From Pseudomonas mucidolens (GTDB lineage: Bacteria; Pseudomonadota; Gammaproteobacteria; Pseudomonadales; Pseudomonadaceae), in NCBI RefSeq assembly GCF_900106045.1, contig NZ_LT629802.1, positions 2,108,001 to 2,172,000 of the forward strand: 64,000 nucleotides of DNA. Direction: 5' to 3'. Below are positions 55,149 through 64,000 of this stretch, piece after piece. Numbering within the stretch: position 1 is the stretch's first letter; each line of letters starts with the position of its first letter. Under the pieces are notes generated by a model. The model was not told the origin of the DNA and did no database searches. It saw nothing but the letters and a program-made list of their open reading frames with translations. The translations under genes were made by a program, and so were the position numbers.

Positions 55149-55383
55149 TCAGATATGTTGATAAGCTTCACAAATCACTGATCTCACGACTGCGGAAATT
55201 CGATACTTTTCCCACGAAACTCTCAGCCGTCTCCATTGAGTCCATTGACCGACTCAATGGTCTCCAGAGCGCTATAGCCTTTCAATACGCAAAAGTTCTC
55301 GAGCACGCTACAACTGCCTTTGGCAGCGACTGATACCGAACTGGCCGCCAGAGCAACCCAGGCGCTCAGGTTGAAAGTTTCTC

Positions 55384-56991
55384 TCAGCCATCTTGCAGAA
55401 TCAGGTCGGCCCCCTTCTCCGCCACCATCAATACTGCAGCGTGAGTATTGCCGGAAGTTACGTTTGGAAAAATGGATGCATCAACGATCCGCAATCCATC
55501 GATGCCGTGCACTTTCAGACGATTATCGACGACCGAATGCTCTTCGTCCGAGCCCATCGAGCACGACCCGCACAGGTGATAGATCGACCCGCTGTTCTCA
55601 CGAAAATACTGCAACATCTTTTCATCGGTGTCGACGGCCGGGCCCGGCAGCACTTCTTCGACAGTGATACTTTTCAATGCTGGCGCCTGCATGATCTTGC
55701 GCATCAGGCGACTGCCCTGAATCACTTCATCGATATCCTTTTGCGTACTCAGGTAATTAGGGTCGATCAGCGCGGCGTCGCGCGGATTTTTTGACGCAAT
55801 TTCAATCGTGCCGCGACTGGTCGGGCGGCACGGGTTGAAGCACAGCAGAAAGCCTGAGTACGGCTCCGGCTTGAGGCTGGCCTTGTTGTTCTTCGGGATC
55901 TGGTAAGACAGCGGGTTGAAATAGAGCTGCAGATTCGGGTGGGCCTGCTGTTCGTTGCCGCGAAAGAATCCGCCAGCCTGATTCACGCTCATGGCCAATG
56001 CGCCCTTGCGCGTAAACAGGTACTTGAGCCCCAGTTTGAACTGGCCGAACAACGAACTCAGTTGATCATTGAGCGTCGGAATATTGGCCTTGTAGTAGTA
56101 GCTGGCGCATAAGTGGTCTTGCAGATTCTTGCCGACGGCCGGCAGGTGTTTGACCAACGCAATGTTGTGTCGGGCCAACAGGGCCTGATCAGCCACGCCG
56201 GACAATTGCAGGAGTTTCGGCGTGTCCACGGCACCCGCGCACAGGATGACTTCCTTGCTCGCGGTGAACGTGTGCACCACACCGTGCTGGGTGACACACA
56301 CGCCGGTCGCCCGGCCATCCTCGAACACCACCCGATCTACCAGTGCGTAGTGCTCGACCGTGAGGTTCGGCCGGCCAAGTGCCGGGTGCAAATGCGCAAA
56401 GCTGCTGGAACAGCGCTGACCGTTCTTGGTGTTGACGTCGTAGAGGCCCGAGCCTTCGAATTTAGGTCCATTGAAGTCTTCACTGTGCGGGTAACCGAGT
56501 TCATCGCAGCCTTTGAGGAACACGTCGCAGATCGGATGTGTCTGGCCCTTCATCGGTGTGATGCTGATCGGGCCGCTGCCACCGTGGTATTCAGTGTCGC
56601 CCAACGGGTGATTTTCCAGTTTGCGAAAATACGGCAGGACGTCTTTGAAACTCCACCCCTCATTGCCATTGGCCGCCCAGTCATCGAAGTCATGGGCCTG
56701 TCCACGCACGTAGATCATGGCATTGATCGAGCCCGAGCCGCCCTGCACTTTGCCGCGCGGCGCGTAGATCTCGCGGTCATTGAGTTGCTTTTGCGGCTTA
56801 CTGTAATACATCCAGTTGAAGGTCGGGTTGTAATACATTTTGGCGAAGCCGACCGGGATCCTGAACCACAGCGAATTGTCCTTGCCGCCCGCCTCCAGCA
56901 GCAGCACCGAGTACTTGCCCGACGCCGAGAGCCTGTTGGCAAGGATGCAACCTGCGGCGCCAGCGCCAGCGATGATGTAGTCGTATGTCAT
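55384..56991 (-). CDS. GMC family FAD-dependent oxidoreductase (choline dehydrogenase-like)
   Basis: The 535-residue flavoprotein has an N-terminal ADP-binding fold (YIIAGAGAAGCILANRLS), GGSGSINAMIYVRGQ and the GMC signature LCAGAVDTPKLLQLSG. The C-terminal His pair is in IYHLCGSCSMG and NVTSGNTHAAVLMVAEKGADLI, partly quoted. It oxidises a primary alcohol or polyol group to the aldehyde. It is last in the operon with aldehyde dehydrogenase, MFS transporter and dehydratase, so it may start the oxidation of the imported substrate. Confidence 0.85.
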   Translation of the reverse strand: MTYDYIIAGAGAAGCILANRLSASGKYSVLLLEAGGKDNSLWFRIPVGFAKMYYNPTFNWMYYSKPQKQLNDREIYAPRGKVQGGSGSINAMIYVRGQAHDFDDWAANGNEGWSFKDVLPYFRKLENHPLGDTEYHGGSGPISITPMKGQTHPICDVFLKGCDELGYPHSEDFNGPKFEGSGLYDVNTKNGQRCSSSFAHLHPALGRPNLTVEHYALVDRVVFEDGRATGVCVTQHGVVHTFTASKEVILCAGAVDTPKLLQLSGVADQALLARHNIALVKHLPAVGKNLQDHLCASYYYKANIPTLNDQLSSLFGQFKLGLKYLFTRKGALAMSVNQAGGFFRGNEQQAHPNLQLYFNPLSYQIPKNNKASLKPEPYSGFLLCFNPCRPTSRGTIEIASKNPRDAALIDPNYLSTQKDIDEVIQGSRLMRKIMQAPALKSITVEEVLPGPAVDTDEKMLQYFRENSGSIYHLCGSCSMGSDEEHSVVDNRLKVHGIDGLRIVDASIFPNVTSGNTHAAVLMVAEKGADLILQDG

Positions 56992-57083
56992 GCACGGTTA
57001 CCGCGTAAGTCGTTGTTCAAAAAAAACCGCCCTGTACTGTTCACCCAGGACGTAACGCCGTCACTGTGGCAGCGGCCCCTTCG

Positions 57084-58301
57084 TCAGCCTCGGGCCGGCG
57101 ATGTGTCTTTGACGTCGGCCGGGGCGGACGCCATCTGCAGGTGCAGGCGCTCGCCGGTATAAGGCGAATGCTGGCGCACAACGTCCATGTTCAACTCAAC
57201 GCCAAGCCCAGGTTCACTGGACGGAATGATGTAGCCGTCCTCCCACTGAAGCGGTTTGGTCAGGATGTCGGCGTGGAACCCACCCCAAGTCATGATGCTT
57301 TCCTGGATCAGGAAGTTCGGTGTGCAGGTGGCCAACTGAAAACTGGCGGCCGCGCCAATCGGCCCGTTGTAGAGATGCGGCGCGATCTGTGCGTAGTAGG
57401 CCTCGGCCATGCTGGCGATCTTTTTTGCCTCCAGCAGGCCGCCACAGCGGGCAACGTTCATTTGCAGAATCGACGCGCCGCCCGCCTGCAGCAACTTGAA
57501 GAATTCGTACTTGGTGGTCAGCCGCTCGCCCGTGGCAATCGGTATGCTGGTCTTGGCCGCGACTTGCGCCATGGCGTCTTCCTGACCTGGCGGCACCGGT
57601 TCTTCAAACCACAGCGGGTCGTATTTTTCCAGGCGCTTGGCCAGGCGGATAGCCGAAGACGGCACCATCTGCCCATGGGTGCCGAACAGCAGGTCGCACT
57701 TGTCGCCAACGGCTTCGCGAATCTTGCGGCAGAAGGTTTCGCAGCGTTCCAGCACCTCTAGCGAAATCTGGTGACCGGAGTACGCGGTGTAGGGACCGGC
57801 CGGGTCGAACTTCACAGCGGTGAAGCCCTTGTTCATGTTGTCGATGGCGCATTCGGCGGCCAGGTCGGGGTCGTCGTAGTCGTATTCACCACGGCTGTTG
57901 ACCGGATACAGGTAGGTGTAGGACCGCAGGCGCTCGTTGACTTTACCGCCAAGCAATTCGTACACCGGCTTGTTCGCCGCTTTGCCGATGATGTCCCAGC
58001 AAGCCATTTCAAGGCCGCTGACCACACCCATCATGGTCAGGTCCGGACGCTGGGTAAAACCGCTCGAATACGCCTGGCGGAAAAAGCGCTCGATGTGGTG
58101 GGGGTCGTGGTTGAGCAGGTAGCGCTCGAACACATCTTCGATGATCGGCAGCATGGCTTTAGGACCAAAGGTCGCGGCGTAGATCTCGCCCACGCCCTCG
58201 ATGCCGCAATCGGTCTTGAGCTTGACGAACAGCCAGTACATGCCGCCGATGTGCGGGGGCGGTACGGCGACGATGTGGGTTTCAAGGGCGACGATTTTCA
58301 T
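57084..58301 (-). CDS. Mandelate racemase/muconate lactonizing (enolase superfamily) enzyme, sugar acid dehydratase-like
   Basis: The 405-residue enzyme has an N-terminal capping domain and a barrel with AVKFDP (base Lys), LWFEEPVPP and ATGERL (metal-ligand Glu residues), and IAPHLYNGPIG (catalytic His), as in galactonate dehydratase-like members. The usual first metal-ligand Asp position reads LLFGTHGQM, a variant seen here as Gly-Thr. It most likely dehydrates an aldonate or related acid, or isomerises its lactone. ATG 58301 lies one base after the MFS stop. The substrate is unknown. Confidence 0.82.
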   Translation of the reverse strand: MKIVALETHIVAVPPPHIGGMYWLFVKLKTDCGIEGVGEIYAATFGPKAMLPIIEDVFERYLLNHDPHHIERFFRQAYSSGFTQRPDLTMMGVVSGLEMACWDIIGKAANKPVYELLGGKVNERLRSYTYLYPVNSRGEYDYDDPDLAAECAIDNMNKGFTAVKFDPAGPYTAYSGHQISLEVLERCETFCRKIREAVGDKCDLLFGTHGQMVPSSAIRLAKRLEKYDPLWFEEPVPPGQEDAMAQVAAKTSIPIATGERLTTKYEFFKLLQAGGASILQMNVARCGGLLEAKKIASMAEAYYAQIAPHLYNGPIGAAASFQLATCTPNFLIQESIMTWGGFHADILTKPLQWEDGYIIPSSEPGLGVELNMDVVRQHSPYTGERLHLQMASAPADVKDTSPARG

Positions 58302-58302
58302 C

Positions 58303-59637
58303 TCAGGCACCTGTCGGGTTCAAAGTGGACGTGTTCAAGGATTGACGCTTGATTCGCGCGCGCAGGGTCAGGGCCGCCAGGGTTCCCAGCAGGCCGACGC
58401 AGGCGATGTAACCGAAATAGAGCTTGTAGCCATAGGCACCGGGGTAATGCTCGGTCAGGTAGCCGTTGATCAAGGGAATGAAGGCGTCGGGCAAGTAACC
58501 CACCACCGAGACAATGCCGATCGCCAGGCCGGTGATGCGCAGGGGAATACGGCAAGTGTCGAGAATCGCCCAGTACAGGCCGCGAATGGCGTAGGTCATC
58601 AGGCCAATGAAGATCACAGTGCCAATCAGCAGCCCCATGCTGTTGAGTGCAGGAAAGACAATCAGCCCAACCATCGCCAACGTCGCCAGGAATAACGCCA
58701 CGATCAACACCGAGATGTTCGAGAACTTGTCACCCAGCCAGCCACCGCAGATGCCGCCGATCGGGCGCATCCACAATTTAATGGTGGTGATGGTGCCGGC
58801 CATGACTGCGGTCATGCCGCCGCCCTGCAGGTAATCGGAGAAACTGTAAGTGGCCCAGAAGATGTGATAGCCGCAAAACACGATGGCCGTCACCAGCCAC
58901 AGCTCGGGGATTTTCACCAGCGTCGCCAGGTCGCTGATCAGGTTGTATTTACCCTGCTCTACCGCCGCCGTGTCCTCCATGGACTTCGGGTCTTTGATCA
59001 GCACCAGCACACAGCCGATGGCGATACAGGTGAAGGCGTAGAGGTAGACCACGTGTGTGAACCCTTCGGCGGTGGATTCGCCACGGGTTTCGGTAGCGAA
59101 GGCGAAAAGACCGAGGGCGACGGTAGCCAGCAAGGCTTCAACCAGCCCGCGTCCGCCATCGAGGATGCCGAAGAAACGGCCTTGCTCGGTATGATGGGCG
59201 ATCATTTTCACGCGCTTGAGCACCGAGGCCCAGAAGGTCAGGCCGGTGGTCAGCCCCCAACAACCGAAGATGATCATCAACCCTGTCATCGACGGTGCCG
59301 TCGAGTACCAAAGCCCCAGAACGCCAGTGGCAACCAGCGAAAAGAAAATCAGAAAACGCGGAGCAATGCGGTCGGCCAGCCAGCCGCTGGGCAAATAACT
59401 CAGGAGGAAAATCGTGCCGAGCATCGAGTACAGATAACCCAGCTCGCTGTGGTTGATCTGGAACACCTCGAGCATGGTGGTCTGGTAGACCTGACGCAGG
59501 TAAAGGATCGGGTAGATCGCGCCGGCGGCGAGTACCAGCAGCATCAACTGCAGATAGCGACTTCCCTTGTCACTGTGACTTATTGAAGCCGTGTTCGAAC
59601 CCTGAACAGCGGCAGCGTTGGAGGCATGCTTGGACAT
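58303..59637 (-). CDS. MFS transporter
   Basis: The 444-residue protein has twelve predicted helices with MFS loop motifs (LPSGWLADRIAPRFLIFFSL; WMRPIGGICGGWLGDKFSN). It probably imports the substrate of the operon, an acid or polyol. ATG 59637 has GAGG 9 nt upstream. It is followed by the enolase-family gene with no real gap, indicating one transcript. Confidence 0.85.
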   Translation of the reverse strand: MSKHASNAAAVQGSNTASISHSDKGSRYLQLMLLVLAAGAIYPILYLRQVYQTTMLEVFQINHSELGYLYSMLGTIFLLSYLPSGWLADRIAPRFLIFFSLVATGVLGLWYSTAPSMTGLMIIFGCWGLTTGLTFWASVLKRVKMIAHHTEQGRFFGILDGGRGLVEALLATVALGLFAFATETRGESTAEGFTHVVYLYAFTCIAIGCVLVLIKDPKSMEDTAAVEQGKYNLISDLATLVKIPELWLVTAIVFCGYHIFWATYSFSDYLQGGGMTAVMAGTITTIKLWMRPIGGICGGWLGDKFSNISVLIVALFLATLAMVGLIVFPALNSMGLLIGTVIFIGLMTYAIRGLYWAILDTCRIPLRITGLAIGIVSVVGYLPDAFIPLINGYLTEHYPGAYGYKLYFGYIACVGLLGTLAALTLRARIKRQSLNTSTLNPTGA

Positions 59638-59721
59638 CTGGGGGACCTCGGGCAACCCGGTGGGCCGGGTGCCCCTGATAATTGTTTTTATGGGTGCAGC
59701 GCGAAACGTGTCAGCGGTGAA

Positions 59722-61146
59722 TCAGTACTTCATGACCACCAGGCGGGTCTGGGTGAATTCGAGCATGCCGTGTTTGCCGTCATCGCCGCCCAGGCCCGAG
59801 CGCTTCCAGCCGGCATGGAAACCCTGGTAGGGATCCGCAGGCGTACGATTGACGTACAACTCACCGGCTTCGATGGCGTTGGCGACTTTCATTATGGTGC
59901 GGTAGTTTTCGGTATAGAGGACTGACGACAGACCGAACTGATGATCGTTGGCCATGGCCAGGGCTTCATCGATATCGCGGTACTTGAGCACGGGCAGCAC
60001 CGGGCCGAAAATTTCTTCCTGGATGATTTCCATGTCCTGCCGGCAGCCGCTGAGTAAGGTTGGGGGATAGAAATGCCCTTTGCCTTGGGGAATGAATCCG
60101 CCGGTTTCGAGTACCGCTCCGGCCGCGACTGCATGCTCGACCATAGCGTGGATGTTCTGCCGCGAACTGGCATTGACCAGCGGGCCCATCAGGCTGGCGT
60201 CGGTCGCGCGATCGCCGAACTTCACCATGCTGATCTTGCTTTTGAGCAAGGCGAGAAAGGCCTCATAGACGCTTTCCTGCACGTAGACCCGTTCGACCGC
60301 GGTGCACAACTGGCCGCAATGCGTGGTCTTGGAGGCGACGATCGCGCTGGCGGCGGCCTCCAGATCCGCGTCGGCTTCAATGATCGCCGGAGTCTTGCCG
60401 CCCAGTTCCAGCGAAGGTTTGGCAATGTTGGCTTTGCAATAGTCGAGCACGATGCGCCCGGCGTTGACACTGCCGGTCAGGGTGATCAAACCCACCGATG
60501 GGTGCGTGCATACCGCCGCGGCGGTGGCATGGTCCATGGTCAGAATGTTGATGACGCCGGCGGGCAAACCGGACAACTGAACCGCCTTGGCGATCTCGAA
60601 GGCCGAGGTCGGCGTGTTGTTACTCGGGCGTACCACGACGGTATTGCCGGCAATCAAGGCCGGGGCGATTTTGCGCAACAGGGTGTAGACCGGATAGTTG
60701 AATGGAATCAGGCAAGCCACCACGCCTATCGGCTCGCGGTGCAGAAACAGGTTTTCGTCAGGGCTGTCGCTGGGGATGATCTCGCCCTCGATGCGCCGCG
60801 CCCACTCCGCATGATAACGGGTGATATCCGCGGCGTAGCGCGCTTCGTTGCTGGCATCGGCAACGCTCTTGCCGGATTCGGCAGCCAGCGCCGCGCCGAT
60901 GTGTTCCGCGCAGGTGTCGAGGGCATCGGCGAACGAACGCAGGTGATCAGCGCGTTCGATGCTGGTGAGTTTACCCCAGGTTTTTTGCGCGGCAGCGGCG
61001 GCTTCGACAGCGGCTGTCGCTTCAGCGGCGGTTGCCGCTGAAACGTGTCCCAGCAGGTGTTCCGTCGCCGGGTTGTAGACGGCGATCATGGCGTCGCTGG
61101 CAGGTTCAGTGAAGTGACCGTTGACAAAATTTCGCTCGATTCGCAT
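59722..61146 (-). CDS. Aldehyde dehydrogenase, AldA (lactaldehyde/glycolaldehyde) type
   Basis: The 474-residue NAD-dependent enzyme has catalytic Cys281 (HCGQLCTAVERV), base Glu247 (LELGGKTP) and IPFNYPVYTLLRKIAPAL. The ending GFHAGWKRSGLGGDDGKHG, partly quoted, matches AldA-type lactaldehyde/glycolaldehyde dehydrogenases closely. It oxidises a short hydroxy-aldehyde to the acid. It is the first gene of the operon running to 55384. Confidence 0.87.
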   Translation of the reverse strand: MRIERNFVNGHFTEPASDAMIAVYNPATEHLLGHVSAATAAEATAAVEAAAAAQKTWGKLTSIERADHLRSFADALDTCAEHIGAALAAESGKSVADASNEARYAADITRYHAEWARRIEGEIIPSDSPDENLFLHREPIGVVACLIPFNYPVYTLLRKIAPALIAGNTVVVRPSNNTPTSAFEIAKAVQLSGLPAGVINILTMDHATAAAVCTHPSVGLITLTGSVNAGRIVLDYCKANIAKPSLELGGKTPAIIEADADLEAAASAIVASKTTHCGQLCTAVERVYVQESVYEAFLALLKSKISMVKFGDRATDASLMGPLVNASSRQNIHAMVEHAVAAGAVLETGGFIPQGKGHFYPPTLLSGCRQDMEIIQEEIFGPVLPVLKYRDIDEALAMANDHQFGLSSVLYTENYRTIMKVANAIEAGELYVNRTPADPYQGFHAGWKRSGLGGDDGKHGMLEFTQTRLVVMKY

Positions 61147-61293
61147 GTGCATCGCCCATCGTTGTTTTTATCCAGTGCTCGCAGTCTTGGCGTCTGATGG
61201 GCGTTGAACAAACGATTTATTAAGCGCTGTAACATTCGAAAAATGAAGATTACTGCTGAAGACCCCCGATGTTCCCTGCGGCAGTGAAGGTGG

Positions 61294-62226
61294 TCAGACC
61301 GCTGCGGTCGAAGGCTCAAGTTGCCGTTGCGCCAACCATATTTCCTCCTGCAGCCACTGGCTGAAGACCTGCAACTGCGGCAGCTGCATCTGCTCGGGCC
61401 GGGTCACCAGCCAGTAGGACTGATGCCCTTCGACATGCACGTTCAGAACCTGGGTCAACAGTCCGCTGGACAGTTCCGGGGCGACCATGTGCCAGTCCGC
61501 GATCGTGATGCCGAGGCCATCGGTCGCCGCGCGAATCGCCAAGTCGAGCAGGTCGAATTCATAACCGCCCTGGGTGTCGACGCCGCTGATCTTCGCCGCG
61601 TCAAGCCAGTGCTTCCAGGTCAGGTAACGCTGGTCTTCCCGCGCCAGCACGTGCAGCAATGTCAGGCGATTGAGATCGATGCCCTGCTCGCTCAACTCGC
61701 GGGCATACAAGGTTGGGGCGCACACGGCGATGTGCCGCTCCTGAATCAGCAGTGAGCTGTCCAGCCCGTCCCATTCGCCATCACCGAAGCGGATCGCGCA
61801 ATCGAGCGTGCTGGTTTCCGCCAGGCTGTCCTGCAAACGCGTGGTAATGCTCAACTCCAGTTCCGGGTGCTTTTCGCGCAGGCGCCCGAGCCGGGGCATC
61901 AACCAGCGATTGGTGAACGTCGGCGGCGCGTTGAGGTGCAAGCGATTGGAGTGGGTTTTCTGCTGAATGCTGCGCACCGTCAGCTCGATCTTGTCGAACG
62001 ATTGATGCAACGCCCGCAGCAGGATCCGCCCGGCGCTGGTCAATTCGAGATGGTGATGACGACGCTCCAGCAAAGTCTCGTCGAGCTGTTCCTCGAGCTG
62101 CCGCACCTGGCGGCTGACGGCGCTCTGGGTGACATTCAGCAACTCTGCGGCGCGCGTGAAGCTGCCCGTGCTGCCGGCCACTTCAAAGGCTTTGAGCGCG
62201 TTGAGGCCGGGCATTTTGCGTTTCAT
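61294..62226 (-). CDS. LysR-family (GcvA-type) regulator
   Basis: The 310-residue LTTR has a GcvA-like HTH (LNALKAFEVAGSTGSFTRAAELLNVTQSAVSRQVRQLE, quoted partly as SAVSRQVRQLE) and effector domain. It stands at the head of the ALDH-MFS-dehydratase-GMC operon and is divergent from the porin gene, so it probably controls both. ATG 62226; the frame is open further upstream without a ribosome site. Confidence 0.87.
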   Translation of the reverse strand: MKRKMPGLNALKAFEVAGSTGSFTRAAELLNVTQSAVSRQVRQLEEQLDETLLERRHHHLELTSAGRILLRALHQSFDKIELTVRSIQQKTHSNRLHLNAPPTFTNRWLMPRLGRLREKHPELELSITTRLQDSLAETSTLDCAIRFGDGEWDGLDSSLLIQERHIAVCAPTLYARELSEQGIDLNRLTLLHVLAREDQRYLTWKHWLDAAKISGVDTQGGYEFDLLDLAIRAATDGLGITIADWHMVAPELSSGLLTQVLNVHVEGHQSYWLVTRPEQMQLPQLQVFSQWLQEEIWLAQRQLEPSTAAV

Positions 62227-62410
62227 CAGGGGCTCTCGAATGAAGGGCTGGGGCGCCAAGCATCCCATGCTTGAGGTACATTGTTCTACAGGTTTCAGCC
62301 AGTAACATGCATTTGGCGAAGGTTCACTGTCAGTTTTTATCGTTTGTTCAAGACAGCGCTGATCGCAAGACTGAACGGCATCTCTAATAAAAATAACCGA
62401 GAGCCGCCCC

Positions 62411-63589
62411 ATGCCGTTACCTGCTACCTCGCGCTTCACATTGTCCCTGGCCGCTTTGTTCTGCATCTTTGCCGAGCCCGCCATGGCGGTGCAAGTCACC
62501 GACAACCTTGACCTTGGCGGCGCCATTCGCGGGCGCTGGGACTACGACCCCGACCGCAACATCCAGAATTTCGGTCTCGACACGTTCTGGCTGAGCGCCA
62601 AATACACATCCGACACGTGGATCGGTGAGGCCCAATACCGTTTCTACGGACGCTCCTATCCCTACCGGTACACCAAGAACTATGGCGACATCCAGTTCGC
62701 CAAACTGGCGTGGGTGGGCTACAAGTTCAACCCCGAGCAACAAGTGCAGGTAGGCTTGAACACCGTGCCCTTTGGCCTGCAGCCCTATTTCGGCAGCACC
62801 TTTTACGAAACCCTGGGTAACGTCATCGGCCTGGAAGACCTGCAACAGGTTGGCGTCAAGTACATCCAGCAAAGCGGCGACTGGAACATTCAGGCCGGTT
62901 ACTACCTGCGTCCGGCCTGGCAAGGCAAAGGCACCACCAACGGCGTGACCTTCTCCAGCGTAGTGTCTGAAGCCGACAGCTACGTCGCCGATGGCAGCGA
63001 CAACCAGGAGCGCAACACCGTGGTGCTGCGGGTCGCCAAGGCACTGGACCTGGGCCTCTGGAAATCGGAGGTCGGCGTCTCCGGGCTCAGTTCATCGCTG
63101 GAAAACCGTGACACCAACAACGACGGCCGGCGCAACGCCGTCGCTGTGCATTACCTGGGCAAGAACGGGCCGTGGGGCGTGCAGTTGCAAGTGGCACGAC
63201 AACAGATGTCGCCGCGCAATCCCGGCACCGACGAACTGGTCACGCTGGGCGGTTATGACGGCACCTATAACGTCGCCAGTCGGGGCAACCTGTACGTCGC
63301 GGACCTGAGCTACGACGTCACCGGCAAATACCTGTTCAACCAGGTCAGCGGGGTCAAGCTGTACGCCAACTACAGCGCCTTCGACAAATCCGCCAAGGCG
63401 TTCAAGACCTCGGAACGGATGATCCTCGGCAGTTCCTTCATGGTCAGTCAGTTGTACGTCGCGACGGAGTGGATGTTCGGCAAGAATGACCCGTACATCG
63501 GTGGCAGCAGTTACGCCCAGAGCCTGGGGGCTGGCGGGACCGATCATTGGGAAAATCAGGTGTATGTGAACGTGGCGTATTACTTCTGA
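62411..63589 (+). CDS. Outer-membrane porin
   Basis: The 392-residue protein has a cleavable signal peptide (FTLSLAALFCIFAEPAMA, cut at about residue 26). Amphipathic beta strands follow throughout (WIGEAQYRFYGRSY, WNIQAGYYLRPAW, GVKLYANYSAF), and it ends in the aromatic VNVAYYF, the terminal Phe needed for BAM insertion. It is likely the uptake channel for the substrate of the divergent operon. It shares a 184-bp control region with the LysR gene. Confidence 0.85.
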   Translation: MPLPATSRFTLSLAALFCIFAEPAMAVQVTDNLDLGGAIRGRWDYDPDRNIQNFGLDTFWLSAKYTSDTWIGEAQYRFYGRSYPYRYTKNYGDIQFAKLAWVGYKFNPEQQVQVGLNTVPFGLQPYFGSTFYETLGNVIGLEDLQQVGVKYIQQSGDWNIQAGYYLRPAWQGKGTTNGVTFSSVVSEADSYVADGSDNQERNTVVLRVAKALDLGLWKSEVGVSGLSSSLENRDTNNDGRRNAVAVHYLGKNGPWGVQLQVARQQMSPRNPGTDELVTLGGYDGTYNVASRGNLYVADLSYDVTGKYLFNQVSGVKLYANYSAFDKSAKAFKTSERMILGSSFMVSQLYVATEWMFGKNDPYIGGSSYAQSLGAGGTDHWENQVYVNVAYYF

Positions 63590-63612
63590 CCGGATCTTTT
63601 GGTCGCCGGCAA

Positions 63613-63688
63613 GGACGCCATCGCGGGCAAACCCGCTCCCACAGCAATCACCGAACCTGTGGGAGTGGCCGTGCCCGCGATGGCGTCC
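63613..63688. repeat. REP doublet with long inverted repeat
   Basis: GGACGCCATCGCGGGCA and TGCCCGCGATGGCGTCC are perfect 17-bp arms, with a second inner pair CCGCTCCCACAG / CTGTGGGAGTGGC. It is the classic Pseudomonas fluorescens REP pair (REPIN-like) downstream of the porin gene, where it could also end transcription. Confidence 0.8.
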
Positions 63689-63766
63689 ACCCAGACCACA
63701 CTTGCATCCGTTCTTTGCCAATAGTCAGATGGACACTCCAATACCCAAAACAATAATGAGTCCGAC

Positions 63767-64000
63767 ATGCGACAACTGCCCTCGCTCAATATGCTGCGCG
63801 TCTTCGAGGAGGTCGCCCGGCATCGCAGTTTCAGCCAGGCTGCGCTAGGTCTGAACGTCACTCAGGGCGCGGTCAGCCGTCAGATCAAGCAGCTTGAAGA
63901 CTATCTCGGCGCTGCGCTATTCATTCGCACTCCTCAAGGCCTGTCGCTGACCGAAACTGGCCTCGCCCTCTCCCCCCATCTGGCGCAGGCGTTCGACCAT
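63767..64000 (+). CDS. LysR-family regulator, N-terminal part (runs off window edge)
   Basis: Seventy-eight codons are visible. They encode a GcvA-like winged HTH (LNMLRVFEEVARHRSFSQAA, then LNVTQGAVSRQIKQLEDYLG and LFIRTPQGLSLTETG). The effector domain lies outside the window. The target is unknown. Confidence 0.85.
   Translation, partial: MRQLPSLNMLRVFEEVARHRSFSQAALGLNVTQGAVSRQIKQLEDYLGAALFIRTPQGLSLTETGLALSPHLAQAFDH

Noticed and set aside
1..64000. CRISPR arrays, tRNA or rRNA genes
   Set aside because: No regularly spaced repeats and no tRNA- or rRNA-like sequence were seen on either strand; the direct repeats at 21998-22214 are only two diverged units.

Overview
The window looks like a chromosomal segment of a Pseudomonas of the fluorescens lineage. 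This is inferred from the full translationally coupled arn lipid A operon, the narXL/narK1K2GHJI-ppiC-moaA nitrate respiration cluster with a neighbouring Dnr-type regulator, a rip/ict-ich-ccl itaconate locus, Pseudomonas-style REP elements and high-GC codon use. No rRNA, tRNA or CRISPR array was seen.

Layout. 1-1.1 kb: the start of a methyl-accepting chemotaxis gene (minus strand, cut by the window edge) behind a textbook sigma-28 promoter. 1.4-8.85 kb: an accessory block with two tandem RCC1-like repeat proteins (plus) converging on a long multi-Ig protein gene (minus), which is broken by one in-frame amber codon. A near-identical lux/las-box-like palindrome lies upstream of both outward ends, so the block looks like a quorum-sensing-type co-regulated unit. 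8.9-12.5 kb: acyl-CoA dehydrogenase plus 3-hydroxyisobutyryl-CoA hydrolase, an HPP membrane protein with an attenuator-like leader, and a small hypothetical gene. 12.7-20.4 kb: arnC-arnA-arnD-arnT-arnE-arnF-ugd (minus), without arnB. 20.4-23.1 kb: a lone tyrosine recombinase, a 304-bp inverted-repeat-bounded element and an SDR gene.

23.2-28.2 kb: a deoxyribose module (deoK, deoP, an epimerase-like DUF4432 gene, deoR, deoC) with two matching TGTTA-N6-TAACA operators. 28.2-46.6 kb: anaerobic metabolism: dnr, narL, narX (minus), then narK1, narK2, narG, narH, narJ, narI, a parvulin and moaA, then the anaerobic ribonucleotide reductase genes nrdD, a separate glycyl-radical-domain gene and nrdG, then a small DUF3079 gene. 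Anr/Dnr boxes precede narK1, nrdD and the DUF3079 gene, and 7-2-7 NarL-type palindromes sit in the narX-narK1 and dnr control regions.

46.7-47.75 kb: a small AT-rich island with one membrane-anchored hypothetical protein. 47.75-54.5 kb: itaconate degradation (LysR regulator, itaconyl-CoA hydratase, acyl-CoA dehydrogenase, MmgE/PrpD protein, CoA-transferase, citramalyl-CoA lyase). 54.6-55.4 kb: a decayed alpha/beta hydrolase. 55.4-63.6 kb: a catabolic operon (AldA-like aldehyde dehydrogenase, MFS transporter, enolase-superfamily dehydratase, GMC oxidoreductase; minus) with its LysR regulator and a divergent outer-membrane porin, probably for a sugar acid or polyol. A second LysR gene runs off the right edge.

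The most notable points are the lux-box-paired RCC1/Ig locus with its amber-split gene, the anaerobic RNR whose glycyl radical domain is encoded by its own 55-codon gene, the arn operon without arnB, and the attenuator-like leader of the HPP gene.
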